Assembly: GCA_020639095.1 (NCBI GenBank)
Contig: JACKHH010000008.1
Span: 52,920 to 116,919 of the forward strand
Reading direction: 5' to 3'
DNA from: Phycisphaerales bacterium
GTDB taxonomy: Bacteria > Planctomycetota > Phycisphaerae > UBA1845
Length of the DNA: 64,000 nt
The position numbers were made by a program, and so were the translations under genes. Below, piece by piece: positions 36,964-46,035 of the stretch; position 1 is the stretch's first letter, and each line of letters begins with the position of its first letter. The notes beneath the pieces were generated by a model. That model was given only the letters and a program-made list of their open reading frames with translations. It was not told the DNA's origin and did no database searches.

Positions 36964-37488
36964 CTATTTGCCCTCCCGTTGAATCGCAAACAACTCCGTC
37001 ACAATTCCATGATACTTGTCCGTCTTCCCCAGGTGCTTCATGCCGACGCGGCGGCAGACGTTCATGGAACGCGTGTTTGTCGACAGCGTAATCGCGTAGA
37101 TCACGTCCAGTCCGAGCTTGGCAAAACCGTAAGCGATCGCGGCTTGGCCTGCTTCCGTGGCGTAGCCTTTGCCCCAGGCGAAACGGCCCAGGTGCCAACC
37201 GACCTCAATCTCGCTGCACTCCGGAAGCGGTTTGAGCACGATGCTGCCCACCAGCGCCCCGCCATCCTTCTCAAAGAGCGGCCAAATGCCGCAGCCTGCG
37301 GGGAACGTCGCGTTGCGTTCGACGTACTCCTGAATCCACTGGCGTGCCCCGGCTTCATCGGGAACCGGCTCGCGGTGCAGCATCCGCGTCACCTCCGCAT
37401 CGCCGTAGATCGCCAGCGCCTGCGGCGCCAGCTCCACGCGCCAAATCCCCGCCACCAGTCGTGGCATCTCAAATCCCGGCCCGTCCAT
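36964..37488 (-). CDS. GNAT family N-acetyltransferase
   Basis: This protein of about 174 residues has the RimJ/RimL-type GNAT fold: VGSIVLKPLPECSEIEVGWH, the acetyl-CoA loop RFAWGKGYATEAGQAAI, GLDVIYAITLSTNTRSMNVC and the C-terminal strand. The ATG at 37488 is chosen because GGGAGG lies five bases upstream; longer starts up to 37731 would overlap the divergent gene. The substrate is not predictable. Confidence 0.85.
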   Translation of the reverse strand: MDGPGFEMPRLVAGIWRVELAPQALAIYGDAEVTRMLHREPVPDEAGARQWIQEYVERNATFPAGCGIWPLFEKDGGALVGSIVLKPLPECSEIEVGWHLGRFAWGKGYATEAGQAAIAYGFAKLGLDVIYAITLSTNTRSMNVCRRVGMKHLGKTDKYHGIVTELFAIQREGK

Positions 37489-37664
37489 CATATCCTCCCA
37501 ACTCGCCAAAAAGTCGCTCGTCAACCTTTTGCAAATCCCAACGGCATAACCCTGGACATCCCACCCGAAATCCGCATTGTACATAATTGTCGCCGGGTTG
37601 TGAGCATGCGTAGCATAAGATGGACGCGACGACACAACACGCAGGCCCGAACAGGAGTCCCCGC

Positions 37665-38777
37665 ATGTTTCCAACAGACGCCACTTCGCTCCTGGCCAAC
37701 GTAGGCACCCCCCTGATGTTGGCCGGCGCATTCCACCTCTTCATCGGCAACGCGATCATCGGGATCGGCGAAGGCACCCTGATCGCGCGGCTGTTTCACG
37801 CAAGCTACCGGAGAGCCATCATCGCGATGATCGTCGCGAACTATTTCTCACTGTTCACCGCCACCATTGCTCTCGAATGGCGCGGTACGCCGATGCAACC
37901 CATCTTCGCGGACGTGACTATCGAGAACGCATGGACCATCCTCGCGGTCTTACTATTCCTCTGCATTCTGTTTTCCGCAATACTTGAGTGGCCCTTCTGC
38001 TGGCTGGGACTGCACGGCACGTCCAAGCGCCTCGGCAAATCCATCGTTGCCACCATCGTCGCGCAGCTCGCTTCATACGCAATCCTGGTTCCGTGGTACC
38101 TGTCCGTAGGTACGGTCAGCGTGCTCACGCGTGTCAGTCAGGCGCCCCCGGCAACGTTCGCCAAAAATGCAGACGCAACGGTGTATTACATCGAGGTCGA
38201 CACCGGGGACGTTTGTCGAATGAACGGTGACGGCGCGCATGCGGAAACGGTGCGGAAGCTCGAACTACACGATCGCAATACGCGACTCTACTGCCTCGCC
38301 AACAGTAACGGTGCGGACGCGCAACTTTTTGCGCGCTGGGGACGCGACGAGGATGAAAGCGTAGTCGTGCATGACACGCTCGCCGTCGATCCGACGCGCG
38401 TATGTGAATCGCCATCCGCCACGGAACTCAACGACGGAACATGGCTTCATTTCGGCAAATCGATCGACCTGCGACCGCCCGATGACGCACATTGGGAGGT
38501 GCAAACCGGATTCTGGGCGGCGGAAGGATTGACCGCCGAGAACGAAACAACACACGAGCGACTGTGGTTGGCTTTGGAAACCCCCGTCATGAACTGGCCA
38601 AGTCGGAACGCAACTATCCTGCCGCACGATCAGATCATCTACCAACTCGGCGATCAGATTGTGCTCGTCGATCTCGAAGCGCGCAAGATCGGGCTGCTCG
38701 CACGCGGTCGCGGCCCGTTTGTCGTGCCGTCAAGCACCGCGCAGCCAGCCATTGGCGTGGACGGCGTACATCGCTAG
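37665..38777 (+). CDS. Hypothetical membrane protein
   Basis: The 370-residue protein has four or five hydrophobic segments in its first 165 residues (LMLAGAFHLFIGNAIIGIGE, AIIAMIVANYFSLFTATIAL, ILAVLLFLCILFSAIL, IVATIVAQLASYAILVPWYL). A soluble domain of about 200 residues follows with short beta-propeller-like stretches. The ATG at 37665 has AGGAG eight bases upstream. No family is recognised; the N-terminal part resembles planctomycete multi-pass proteins of unknown role. Confidence 0.7.
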   Translation: MFPTDATSLLANVGTPLMLAGAFHLFIGNAIIGIGEGTLIARLFHASYRRAIIAMIVANYFSLFTATIALEWRGTPMQPIFADVTIENAWTILAVLLFLCILFSAILEWPFCWLGLHGTSKRLGKSIVATIVAQLASYAILVPWYLSVGTVSVLTRVSQAPPATFAKNADATVYYIEVDTGDVCRMNGDGAHAETVRKLELHDRNTRLYCLANSNGADAQLFARWGRDEDESVVVHDTLAVDPTRVCESPSATELNDGTWLHFGKSIDLRPPDDAHWEVQTGFWAAEGLTAENETTHERLWLALETPVMNWPSRNATILPHDQIIYQLGDQIVLVDLEARKIGLLARGRGPFVVPSSTAQPAIGVDGVHR

Positions 38778-38850
38778 AATCGCGCTCTCGGGTTTGGGCT
38801 GTTCCAACCTTCGAGTTCACGCACTCCATCGAAGATTGTGTGAGGATTCC

Positions 38851-40266
38851 ATGCCGAGTAATCGAATCCGCCTGATCGCGGTATGCATTGCGTCTGTTGC
38901 ATTCGCACCACGTGCCATCGCCGAATCACTCTCCGCCGAATACCAAGCCACCGCGCAGCGCATCATCGACGCAGCCATGTCCGACGATGGCGCGTACCTG
39001 CGATTGCAGGAGCTTTGCGATGGAATCGGCAATCGCATCAGCGGGTCGGAGAATCTCGAACGCGCGACGCGCTGGGCGCTGGAATCACTGCGCGCCGACG
39101 GCAACGACAACTGCCGCCTCGAACCGGTCATGGTGCCCAAGTGGGTGCGCGGCAACGAGTCGTGCGTCATGCAGTCACCGCGCGTTCAGCCGTTGGCCCT
39201 GCTCGGACTCGGCGGTTCGGTCGGAACCGGGCCGGTGGGAATCACCGCGCCCGTCGTCGTCGTGAAAGATGAAGCGGAGTTGGACGCGCTCGGCACCGGA
39301 GCCCGCGGCAAGATCGTGCTCTTCAACCACGTGATGCCGCCCTACACCGAGGAAAGCGGTACGGGTTATGGTGCGGCGGTGCAATACCGCTACAACGGCG
39401 CCCGCTGGGCTGCCGAAAAAGGCGCCGTCGCCTGCCTCGTGCGTTCGGTGACCGCCCACAGTTTGCACTCGCCGCACACCGGCATGATGAGCTATGGCGA
39501 TGCGAAGGTGAAAATACCCGCAGCCGCTATCGCTACCGAAGACGCGGAGATGATCGCACGGCTCACCGCGCGGGGAATTCCCGTAACCGTCACACTGACG
39601 ATGGACGCGGAGAATCACGGCGAGGTGCCCTCCGCGAACGTGGTGGCGGAGCTGCGCGGCACGACGTTTCCCGAGGAGATCGTGGTCATCGGCGGGCATA
39701 TTGATTCGTGGGACGTGGGCCAAGGCGCCAACGACGACGGCGGTGGATGCATCATGGCGATGGAGACGCTCCGGCTGCTGCGGAAACTCAACCTGCACCC
39801 GAAGCGTACCATCCGCGTCGTGCTCTGGACGACGGAGGAGTTGGGCCTGATCGGCGGCAAACAGTATGCGAAGGATCACGCGTCCGAATTGGAGCATCAC
39901 GTCGGCGCGATCGAAGCCGATATCGGCAGCTTCACACCCGTTGGTTACGGTGTTGATTGCCAGGACGCCAAACGGCTCGATATCGCCGCGGCACAGCTTC
40001 GCGAGATCATGGGAATGTGCGGTTCGGTCGCACCGCTGAAGGTGACTCCCGGCTCGTCCGCGCCTGATGTCAGCCCGATGAAGTCTGGCGGAGTCATCGT
40101 CATGGGTCACGACACCAACTCGGCGCACTACTTCGACTATCACCACACCCATGCCGACACCATCGACAAGATCGATCCTGTCGATCTGCGGCGCAACGTG
40201 GCCGTCATGGCCGTCGCGGCATACACTATCGCCGACATGCCACATCGGCTGGGCGAGGATAACTAA
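38851..40266 (+). CDS. Secreted M28 family aminopeptidase/carboxypeptidase
   Basis: The 471-residue exported peptidase starts with a signal peptide (MPSNRIRLIAVCIASVAFAP). A PA-like insert follows (about 110-260). The M28 zinc core shows GGHIDSWDVGQGANDDGGG, TTEELGLIGG, EADIGS and a final HTHADTID histidine. All the usual metal ligands are visible. The layout resembles plasma-glutamate-carboxypeptidase-like enzymes that cleave dipeptides. GAGG precedes the ATG at 38851. Confidence 0.9.
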   Translation: MPSNRIRLIAVCIASVAFAPRAIAESLSAEYQATAQRIIDAAMSDDGAYLRLQELCDGIGNRISGSENLERATRWALESLRADGNDNCRLEPVMVPKWVRGNESCVMQSPRVQPLALLGLGGSVGTGPVGITAPVVVVKDEAELDALGTGARGKIVLFNHVMPPYTEESGTGYGAAVQYRYNGARWAAEKGAVACLVRSVTAHSLHSPHTGMMSYGDAKVKIPAAAIATEDAEMIARLTARGIPVTVTLTMDAENHGEVPSANVVAELRGTTFPEEIVVIGGHIDSWDVGQGANDDGGGCIMAMETLRLLRKLNLHPKRTIRVVLWTTEELGLIGGKQYAKDHASELEHHVGAIEADIGSFTPVGYGVDCQDAKRLDIAAAQLREIMGMCGSVAPLKVTPGSSAPDVSPMKSGGVIVMGHDTNSAHYFDYHHTHADTIDKIDPVDLRRNVAVMAVAAYTIADMPHRLGEDN

Positions 40267-40285
40267 CGTGCGGGGCCAAACAGAA

Positions 40286-40306
40286 CCCCCTGCGCCAAGC
40301 AGGGGG
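40286..40306. repeat. CCCCCTGCGCCAAGCAGGGGG hairpin, copy 1
   Basis: CCCCCTGC pairs with GCAGGGGG. The core AGAACCCC-GCGCC-AGC-GGGG pattern recurs at 41888-41913 and 62095-62120. There is no T-run. Confidence 0.65.
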
Positions 40307-40406
40307 CGATATCGCGTTGGCCCACGATGATCGTATACCCCGCGGACTCTGCGCCCCGGGGCGCTGATTCAATTGAACCTCGACGACCCAATGCCGGAGG
40401 AAATCC

Positions 40407-41876
40407 ATGTCGTTTCTGCTCACCACTTTGATGACTGTAGCCCTGCCAGCCGCAACCATGAGCGCGGAAGGTATTCACGACGCGAAGAACTGGGCGCAGT
40501 GGCGCGGCCCCATGGCCAATGGAGTCGCACCGGAAGGCAATCCACCCACTGAGTGGAGCGAAACGAAGAATGTACGCTGGAAAACACCCATCCCCGGCAC
40601 CGGACACGCGACACCGATCGTCTGGGGCGAATACGTCTACGTACAAACCGCGATCAAGACCGAGAAGGAAGTGAAACGTCCGGACGATGACGCGTCCGAC
40701 GAACCGGCGGACGCACCGCCGCCCAGGCGCGAAGGCGGAAGCCGCCGCGGAACGCGCGGTGGTCCTGACGGCCCCGGTCGACCCGATGGTCCCGGCCGTC
40801 CTGATGGTCCTGGTCGTCCAGGCGGGCCCGGTGGCCCGGGAGGTCGCGGACGCGGGCCGGAGAAGCCCACGCACATCTACAAGTTTGCGATCGTCGCGGT
40901 CGAACGTGCGACCGGCAAGGTCGCGTGGCAGAAGACGCTGCGCGAGGAATTGCCGCACGAGGGGTCGCATCGCGATGGCAGCATGGCGTCGAGCTCGCCG
41001 ATCACCGATGGCGAGCACATCTACGCGTACTTTGGTTCGCACGGGCTGTACTGTCTGACGATGCAGGGTGAAGTGAAGTGGGAGAAGGATTTCGGTGACA
41101 TGCACACGCGGAACGGGTTCGGTGAGGGCAGTTCACCGGCACTCGTTGGCGGCTTGATCGTCGTGAACTGGGACCACGAAGGCGATTCGTTCATCGTCGC
41201 GCTTGATAAGCGCACCGGTGACGAGCGTTGGCGAAAACCGCGCGACGAAGTCACCTCCTGGGCCACGCCGTTAATCCTGGACAACAACGGCAAGCCGGAA
41301 ATCGTCGTCGCCGGCACGAATCGCGTGCGTGCCTACAGCCCAGCCGATGGCTCGGTCATCTGGGAGTGTGGCGGACTCGGTGTGAATTGCATTCCCTCAC
41401 CAGTCGCGACCGACGAACTGCTCTTCGCCATGAGCGGTTATCGCGAAAAAGCGATCCTGGCCATTCGTTATCCCGGCGCGAGCGGGGACATCAGCGATAG
41501 CGGCGTGGTTTGGCGGCGCGACAAAGGCGGAATTCCCTATGTCCCCTCACCCCTGCTTTACAAGGATTCGCTTTACCTGATCGATCACACGAAGGGCATT
41601 CTCGCGTGCCTCGACCCCAAGACCGGCGAGGAACACTACGACCGCCAGCGGCTTGAGAAGATCGAAGGCGTCTATGCCTCACCGGTAGCGGCTGCCGACC
41701 ACGTGTACATCATAGGCCGCGACGGTACCGCGAACGTGCTCGAACACGGCGACACCTTCAAACTGATCTCGGTCAACAAGCTCGACGAAGAAGTCGACGC
41801 CTCACCGGCAATCGTCGGCGACGAATTGTTCATCAGGGGCAAGGAACACCTCTACTGCATCGCGAGCGGGAAGTAA
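40407..41876 (+). CDS. Secreted PQQ-repeat beta-propeller protein with collagen-like insert
   Basis: This 489-residue exported protein begins with a short signal peptide (SFLLTTLMTVALPAATMSAE) and NWAQWRGPMANGVAPEG, a motif seen at the start of many planctomycete PQQ-like propellers. Between residues about 113 and 152 lies a Gly-Pro-Asp-Gly-Pro-Gly-Arg collagen-like stretch, inserted between the first and second blades. Blade motifs VERATGKVAWQ, LDKRTGDERWRKP and LDPKTGEEHY follow. GGAGGA lies six bases before the ATG. An enzymatic role is not assured; such propellers often bind PQQ only in name. Confidence 0.85.
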   Translation: MSFLLTTLMTVALPAATMSAEGIHDAKNWAQWRGPMANGVAPEGNPPTEWSETKNVRWKTPIPGTGHATPIVWGEYVYVQTAIKTEKEVKRPDDDASDEPADAPPPRREGGSRRGTRGGPDGPGRPDGPGRPDGPGRPGGPGGPGGRGRGPEKPTHIYKFAIVAVERATGKVAWQKTLREELPHEGSHRDGSMASSSPITDGEHIYAYFGSHGLYCLTMQGEVKWEKDFGDMHTRNGFGEGSSPALVGGLIVVNWDHEGDSFIVALDKRTGDERWRKPRDEVTSWATPLILDNNGKPEIVVAGTNRVRAYSPADGSVIWECGGLGVNCIPSPVATDELLFAMSGYREKAILAIRYPGASGDISDSGVVWRRDKGGIPYVPSPLLYKDSLYLIDHTKGILACLDPKTGEEHYDRQRLEKIEGVYASPVAAADHVYIIGRDGTANVLEHGDTFKLISVNKLDEEVDASPAIVGDELFIRGKEHLYCIASGK

Positions 41877-41887
41877 GGACAAAATCG

Positions 41888-41944
41888 GAACCCCGGGCGC
41901 CAAGCCCAGGGCCCAAGCCGAGCCGCGACTGTCAGGGAGCGGAC
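41888..41944. repeat. Two adjacent palindromic repeats
   Basis: GGAACCCCGGGCGCCAAGCC (the second AGAACCCC family member) is followed directly by an inverted CCGAGCCGCGACTGTCAGGG member of the 17027 family. The two families lie side by side in the spacer after the propeller gene. Confidence 0.7.
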
Positions 41945-42115
41945 AACAACGCACCCTGTGGGCGCGAAGCGTGAATTGAGGAGTCGTGTGATCGCAATAG
42001 AATTGTCGGCGTTGACTCTGTACTATCTGCAAATTGCTGAACCCTCGTTGAGCGAAAAAGTCAGCACGATCGATGCCTCGCCATGCGATTCACACCCACG
42101 CACCTGTCAGCATTC

Positions 42116-42544
42116 ATGAACAGCATTCTGGTGCGGTGCCCAGAATGCGATAAGCACGCATACCTAAAGGCTGTCGAGACCAACTCCTGGCCGGGAACGA
42201 GTCGGCGCTTGATCTGTGCGCACTGTGGACTACTTCGTGATTGGAGCAACAAGAGTGTTAACTGGATAGCACCAAGAGCTGACTGGCAACTCGGCTTTGG
42301 AATTGAGGTTTGGCTGAAGACTTCCTGCTGCGGCCACGTACTTTGGGCTTACAACAAAGATCATCTGGCGTTTCTTGAACGATTCGTGACCGCAAAGATT
42401 CGCGACTGCGCTCCTGATCCAAAGTCAGGCCGAATTAACAAGAGTTTGGAAAGTCGGCTGCCTCGATGGATGCTCGCAGGAAGACACCGAGAGCGCGTGC
42501 TCAAGGGCCTGTCGATACTTCGTGCTTCGCTTCCGGACACCTGA
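42116..42544 (+). CDS. Zinc-ribbon protein in a lower-GC patch
   Basis: The protein has 142 residues from the ATG at 42116 (an ATG at 42083 is possible; neither has a clear Shine-Dalgarno). It has paired cysteines CPECDKH and CAHCG forming a TFIIB-type ribbon, a second CCGH, and a helical C-terminus. The body carries more A and T than the flanking genes and uses codons such as AGA, TTA and AAA, suggesting transfer. A related ribbon-plus-domain family is found widely in bacteria, but I cannot assign a function. Confidence 0.7.
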   Translation: MNSILVRCPECDKHAYLKAVETNSWPGTSRRLICAHCGLLRDWSNKSVNWIAPRADWQLGFGIEVWLKTSCCGHVLWAYNKDHLAFLERFVTAKIRDCAPDPKSGRINKSLESRLPRWMLAGRHRERVLKGLSILRASLPDT

Positions 42545-43379
42545 ATTTCGCCGTAACTGTGGCGGAAACCACAAACGGCGGAACGGTGCTTCAACAAGCA
42601 CTGAAGTGAAAAAGGGTGGACCGGCACCGATGCGCAAGACGGCGAACAATGGCGCGGTAGGTGGCGTGATTGCGAGCCGCGAGGTGACTTCGTCTCGGCA
42701 ATCGGCGCCGGTCTCAGGGTGCAGTGCTTCCTTCTCCTCGCTTCAATCTCCTCCCGCCGCTTTCCCCCATTTCCTTGCGAGCGTGTTCAGCGGTGAGTCA
42801 GCGAATAACAACCCCTTTACACCGGCGAACGATAGCCACTTGGCGTTAGCTGAGTATGTGCCCTCCATGAGTTTTGCGCTAAGAACCCCAGTAAATGCAG
42901 CCGTCCTGAAAGTGAAGATGTAAAGAAGGGCAAGGTGTATCACCATTCAGTTCGGAGACACGCAAGATCGCCGATGACACGCACTGTTACAAAGCCCGCC
43001 GGGCAGAATTGCGATGTGTCAGACCATGGCACAAGCAAGCGCAATCCGATCAACGCGCAAGAGTGAACCGGTGCCGTGAAATGACGCGAAAACCGCGACG
43101 AATGTGATCCGACTATCGCTGCAAATGTGGTGCGATGACTACGACGAATCCCTTGCGATTACCGCGGCCCTGAAAGGGCCAAACAAACTTAGCCAGGGGC
43201 GCAAGCCCCTGGGAAAACGCACATGGGATAGTAGTCAAGCCCTGCAAGGGCGACACTTGTGGCAAGGATACGCACGCGATTGTATCGCCGTTGCATGGCT
43301 CCGGTATTTCGCAACACCGATCTCACCAGGGGTTTCACCCCTGGCTAAACTCTCTCGCCCTTTTCAGGGCGATACTTCA
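42545..43379. other. Gene-free region with a nested palindrome cluster
   Basis: The region contains no supported gene. Two short frames at 42522-42923 (+) and 42743-42946 (-) overlap each other and match nothing. The right end (43151-43376) is a nest of palindromes ending at the nfi stop codon. Confidence 0.6.
43151..43376. repeat. Nested palindrome array with TAGCCAGGGG ends
   Basis: GGCCCTGAAAGGGCC (43162-43177), TAGCCAGGGGCGCAAGCCCC (from 43187), GCCCTGCAAGGGC (43235-43253), CCAGGGG-TTTCA-CCCCTGG ending CTGGCTA (43324-43347) and CGCCCTTTTCAGGGCG (43356-43375). TAGCCAGGGG on the left and CCCCTGGCTA on the right form inverted ends around the unit. Confidence 0.75.
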
Positions 43380-44057
43380 CTACGACTCGCGTTTCACCTT
43401 GGCCACGAGCCTATCCGCAAGGCGCGTTGGTTCCGGCAGGCGATAACCCGTTGCACACTGTAGCGTCAATGTCTTCGCCTCCGCGATCGAGATCCGATGG
43501 CCGACACTCGCGTAGATTGGCTTTACGCCATCACGCGTCCGAACGGCTGCCCCGACCTCCTCGCCGCGATGCATCAGTTTCGCGCTCGCCCCCCGCTTCG
43601 CCCCCAAATCGCCATGCTCGCCAACCAGCAAACTCTTCGCGCACCCCACCGTCGGCAACCCGACGATGACACCAACGTGACACGCGAGCCCGAACCGCCG
43701 CGGATGCGCGTACCCCTGCCCATCGCACATCAACGCATCCGGCGCCTGCCGCAACCTGCGCAGCACGGCCAGTAGCGCCGGCACCTCCCGAAACGAAAGC
43801 AATCCCGGCACGTACGGAAACGTCACTGGACGCTGAACAACGTGCTGCTCCACGACCTCATGTGCATCCGCATCCCAAAGAACTGCGGCAGCGATGCACG
43901 AACGGCCGTCGGGCGAAAACGCCAGATCGGTCCCCGCCACCAAACGAATCATGCGTCCGTGCGGCGAACGATCCACCTGCTCCGCGAGGCGTAGTTGGAT
44001 CTGAACGGCTTGCTTCGGCGTGACTTTCCAGCGATGCGGTGTGCGGCGAATCTGCAT
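43380..44057 (-). CDS. nfi: Endonuclease V (deoxyinosine repair)
   Basis: It cuts DNA 3' to deoxyinosine. The 225-residue protein has the catalytic VAGTDLAFSPDG, FPYVPGLLSFREVP, CDGQGYAHPRRFGLACHVGV and AKSLLVGEH segments of the Nfi family, with the metal-binding Asp and Glu residues in place. It starts at ATG 44057. The stop lies at the end of a nested palindrome array. Confidence 0.93.
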   Translation of the reverse strand: MQIRRTPHRWKVTPKQAVQIQLRLAEQVDRSPHGRMIRLVAGTDLAFSPDGRSCIAAAVLWDADAHEVVEQHVVQRPVTFPYVPGLLSFREVPALLAVLRRLRQAPDALMCDGQGYAHPRRFGLACHVGVIVGLPTVGCAKSLLVGEHGDLGAKRGASAKLMHRGEEVGAAVRTRDGVKPIYASVGHRISIAEAKTLTLQCATGYRLPEPTRLADRLVAKVKRES

Positions 44058-44153
44058 GTCGCGCAGTATACCGCACCGGCGCGGCCGCCTCGCCCCTTAC
44101 AGGACGAGGCGGGTCTCACGCCAGTTCTTGGAGGAGGAAGGCACTAAAGGAAT

Positions 44154-45137
44154 CTAAGGTATCAGGAAGGAGTCGGTTGCGCTCACCGGGCTCTCAATCC
44201 CGGTGTACTTGGCAATTGGGCCCTCAACGCGCCAGATGTTGTCGCCCAGGTTGAAACGCGGCGATTTCAGGAACTCGGCTGACACGTTGGTGAATAGTAC
44301 GTTCTGCCCCTGCCCGCGATGTGCCGGCGAGTTGGCGGATTCGTCAACATCGTTGAACTGCCCGTTCGCGAAGAGCGGGTTCTGATCGGCGAAGACGGGC
44401 AACGGCATCGGGCCGCGCAGCCGCTGAGCAATAGCTGCCGGATGCTGCACGGCATAGAACCGCAAGTCCGTCCGCTGCATGAACGCGGCAAGGTCCTTAG
44501 CAGCTGATGCGTCCGTGAACTTGCGTCCCTCGGTCGTCGGGCAGACAAACACGTGCGGCGGAACAAAGCCCAAACGCACCATGGGCTCAAGCTCGCCCCG
44601 CTGCGGATTGTTCAACCAGTTCATCGGGCCGCCCGCGTCGACCTGCGGCATCGCGCCATCGTACGCGTTCGTGTACATCGACCAGCCCTGGCCAACCCGG
44701 GACAGGTTGCCCAAACACGCCTGCTGGAACTTACGATCGTTCTGGCGCTGCACCGTTGGGAAAAGCACGGAGAGCACCAGCGCGATAGAAGCAGCCACCG
44801 CGAAAAACTGCGGCAGCGTGAACATGCCTCGTCGCACCGGTCGCGTTTCGTTCTCGGACGGCATCCGCGTTTCCGATGCGACATACTTGAGCGGAGAAGC
44901 CGTCTCGACTTCCCGCATGATGGCATCAACCAGCGACGCTTCCGGCTCCGGCGCTTGCCACGCATTCAGCGGGGAAAGCGCACGGCGTACAGCATCGACC
45001 TGAGTTGCGAGTTCGGTATCGTCTACCATTCGCGCCGCAAAAGCTGCCTGCTCATCGCGAGACATCGTCCCGCAAACGAACGCGACAATCTCTTCGTGCC
45101 GCTGGCTATTGTTTCGATTTGAACTTGTGTCGCCCAT
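44154..45137 (-). CDS. Probable anti-sigma factor with DUF1559-like extracytoplasmic domain
   Basis: This 327-residue protein lies directly downstream of the ECF sigma gene. Its N-terminal cytoplasmic region (about 1-100) has the shape of an anti-sigma domain: EEIVAFVCGTMSRDEQAAFA and AALSPL-type helices, without a clear zinc motif. One membrane segment follows (FAVAASIALVLSVLFPTV). A pseudopilin/DUF1559-like head comes next, with CLGNLSRVGQGWSMYTNAYD, NGQFNDVDESANS and HRGQGQNVLFTNV. The ATG at 45137 has AGG at proper spacing; the ATG at 45143 lies too close to it. Fusion of an anti-sigma domain to this head is planctomycete-specific as far as I know. Confidence 0.75.
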   Translation of the reverse strand: MGDTSSNRNNSQRHEEIVAFVCGTMSRDEQAAFAARMVDDTELATQVDAVRRALSPLNAWQAPEPEASLVDAIMREVETASPLKYVASETRMPSENETRPVRRGMFTLPQFFAVAASIALVLSVLFPTVQRQNDRKFQQACLGNLSRVGQGWSMYTNAYDGAMPQVDAGGPMNWLNNPQRGELEPMVRLGFVPPHVFVCPTTEGRKFTDASAAKDLAAFMQRTDLRFYAVQHPAAIAQRLRGPMPLPVFADQNPLFANGQFNDVDESANSPAHRGQGQNVLFTNVSAEFLKSPRFNLGDNIWRVEGPIAKYTGIESPVSATDSFLIP

Positions 45138-45232
45138 GCCCATCCTACGTCAGAAGTGGGTGCGGTGTTCGCACACCCGGCAAATCTTTTCCCCTGCCTC
45201 GCCCCGCCTGTGATATCCTCGTGGCGCGGTCA

Positions 45233-45835
45233 CTATTCGTCTTTTTCCCGGTCTTTGACGGCTGCTTTGTAACGGGTGCCAAACTGTGCCACCGCCGCGT
45301 GTAACCGGCTCTTCACGGTGCCCAGCGGTATCCCCAAGATGTCCGCGATATCGCGGTATGCGAACTGGTGAAAGTACGCGAGCACCAGCACCTCGGTGAG
45401 GTGCTCTGGCATTCCATCGACCACCTCGCGAACGACGGCATCCTGCTCATCGGCCGACATCCGCTCCGCCGGGTCGGACTCCTCATCCGCGAGCAAATCG
45501 ACGAACCGCTGCCCGTCGTCGTCGGCTCCACCGATCTGCGCATCGAGCGGAACCTCGCGCCGCCGCGTCCGGCTTCGCAGTCGGTCGCGTGCCTTGTTGG
45601 CAGCAATGGTGAATAGCCAGGGCTTGAGCCGGCGTGCGGGATCGAAGCTGGCTGCGGACAGGTGAATCTGGACGAAGGTGTCCTGCACCACGTCGTCGGC
45701 GGCCGACCGGCTGTTGGTGAACCGATACACGAACTGCGAAAGCTCGCGCATGTGGCGTTCCACGAGCGTGCGGAATGCCGCAGGGTCGCCCTCCAGGTGC
45801 TTTGCGAGAAGTTGTTCGTCCGTTGGCGCGTTCAC
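45233..45835 (-). CDS. ECF-type RNA polymerase sigma factor
   Basis: The 200-residue protein has region 2 (FVYRFTNSRSAADDVVQDTF, IAANKARDRLRSRTRRRE) and region 4 (VLVLAYFHQFAYRDIADILG, IPLGTVKSRLHAAVAQFGT), separated by an acidic linker. It starts at GTG 45835 (TAA in frame upstream). The next gene, 95 bp downstream, looks like its membrane anti-sigma factor. The target regulon is unknown. Confidence 0.93.
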   Translation of the reverse strand: MNAPTDEQLLAKHLEGDPAAFRTLVERHMRELSQFVYRFTNSRSAADDVVQDTFVQIHLSAASFDPARRLKPWLFTIAANKARDRLRSRTRRREVPLDAQIGGADDDGQRFVDLLADEESDPAERMSADEQDAVVREVVDGMPEHLTEVLVLAYFHQFAYRDIADILGIPLGTVKSRLHAAVAQFGTRYKAAVKDREKDE

Positions 45836-46035
45836 GCGTTCACTGTATCCTTACGCAGCCCAAGGACTTGGGTTCGCTGACGCCGGGTCTGGCGACATCT
45901 TTTTGTTCGACGTCCGCGAATGTCGTTCGCCGCGCAATCGGTAGCGGCCCGCACTGCCGCACCGCGATGATCGCCATCGGTATCAACCGCCGGCGACGGC
46001 ATCGTAATCGCTAAGTCATGCGGAGGCAAAATGTT

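Noticed and set aside
42522..42946. Two short overlapping frames (133 and 67 codons) in the gene-free region
   Set aside because: They lie on opposite strands over the same bases, have no Shine-Dalgarno and match no family.
43151..43376. CRISPR array
   Set aside because: Palindromes differ in sequence and spacing, with no regular repeat-spacer pattern and no cas genes.
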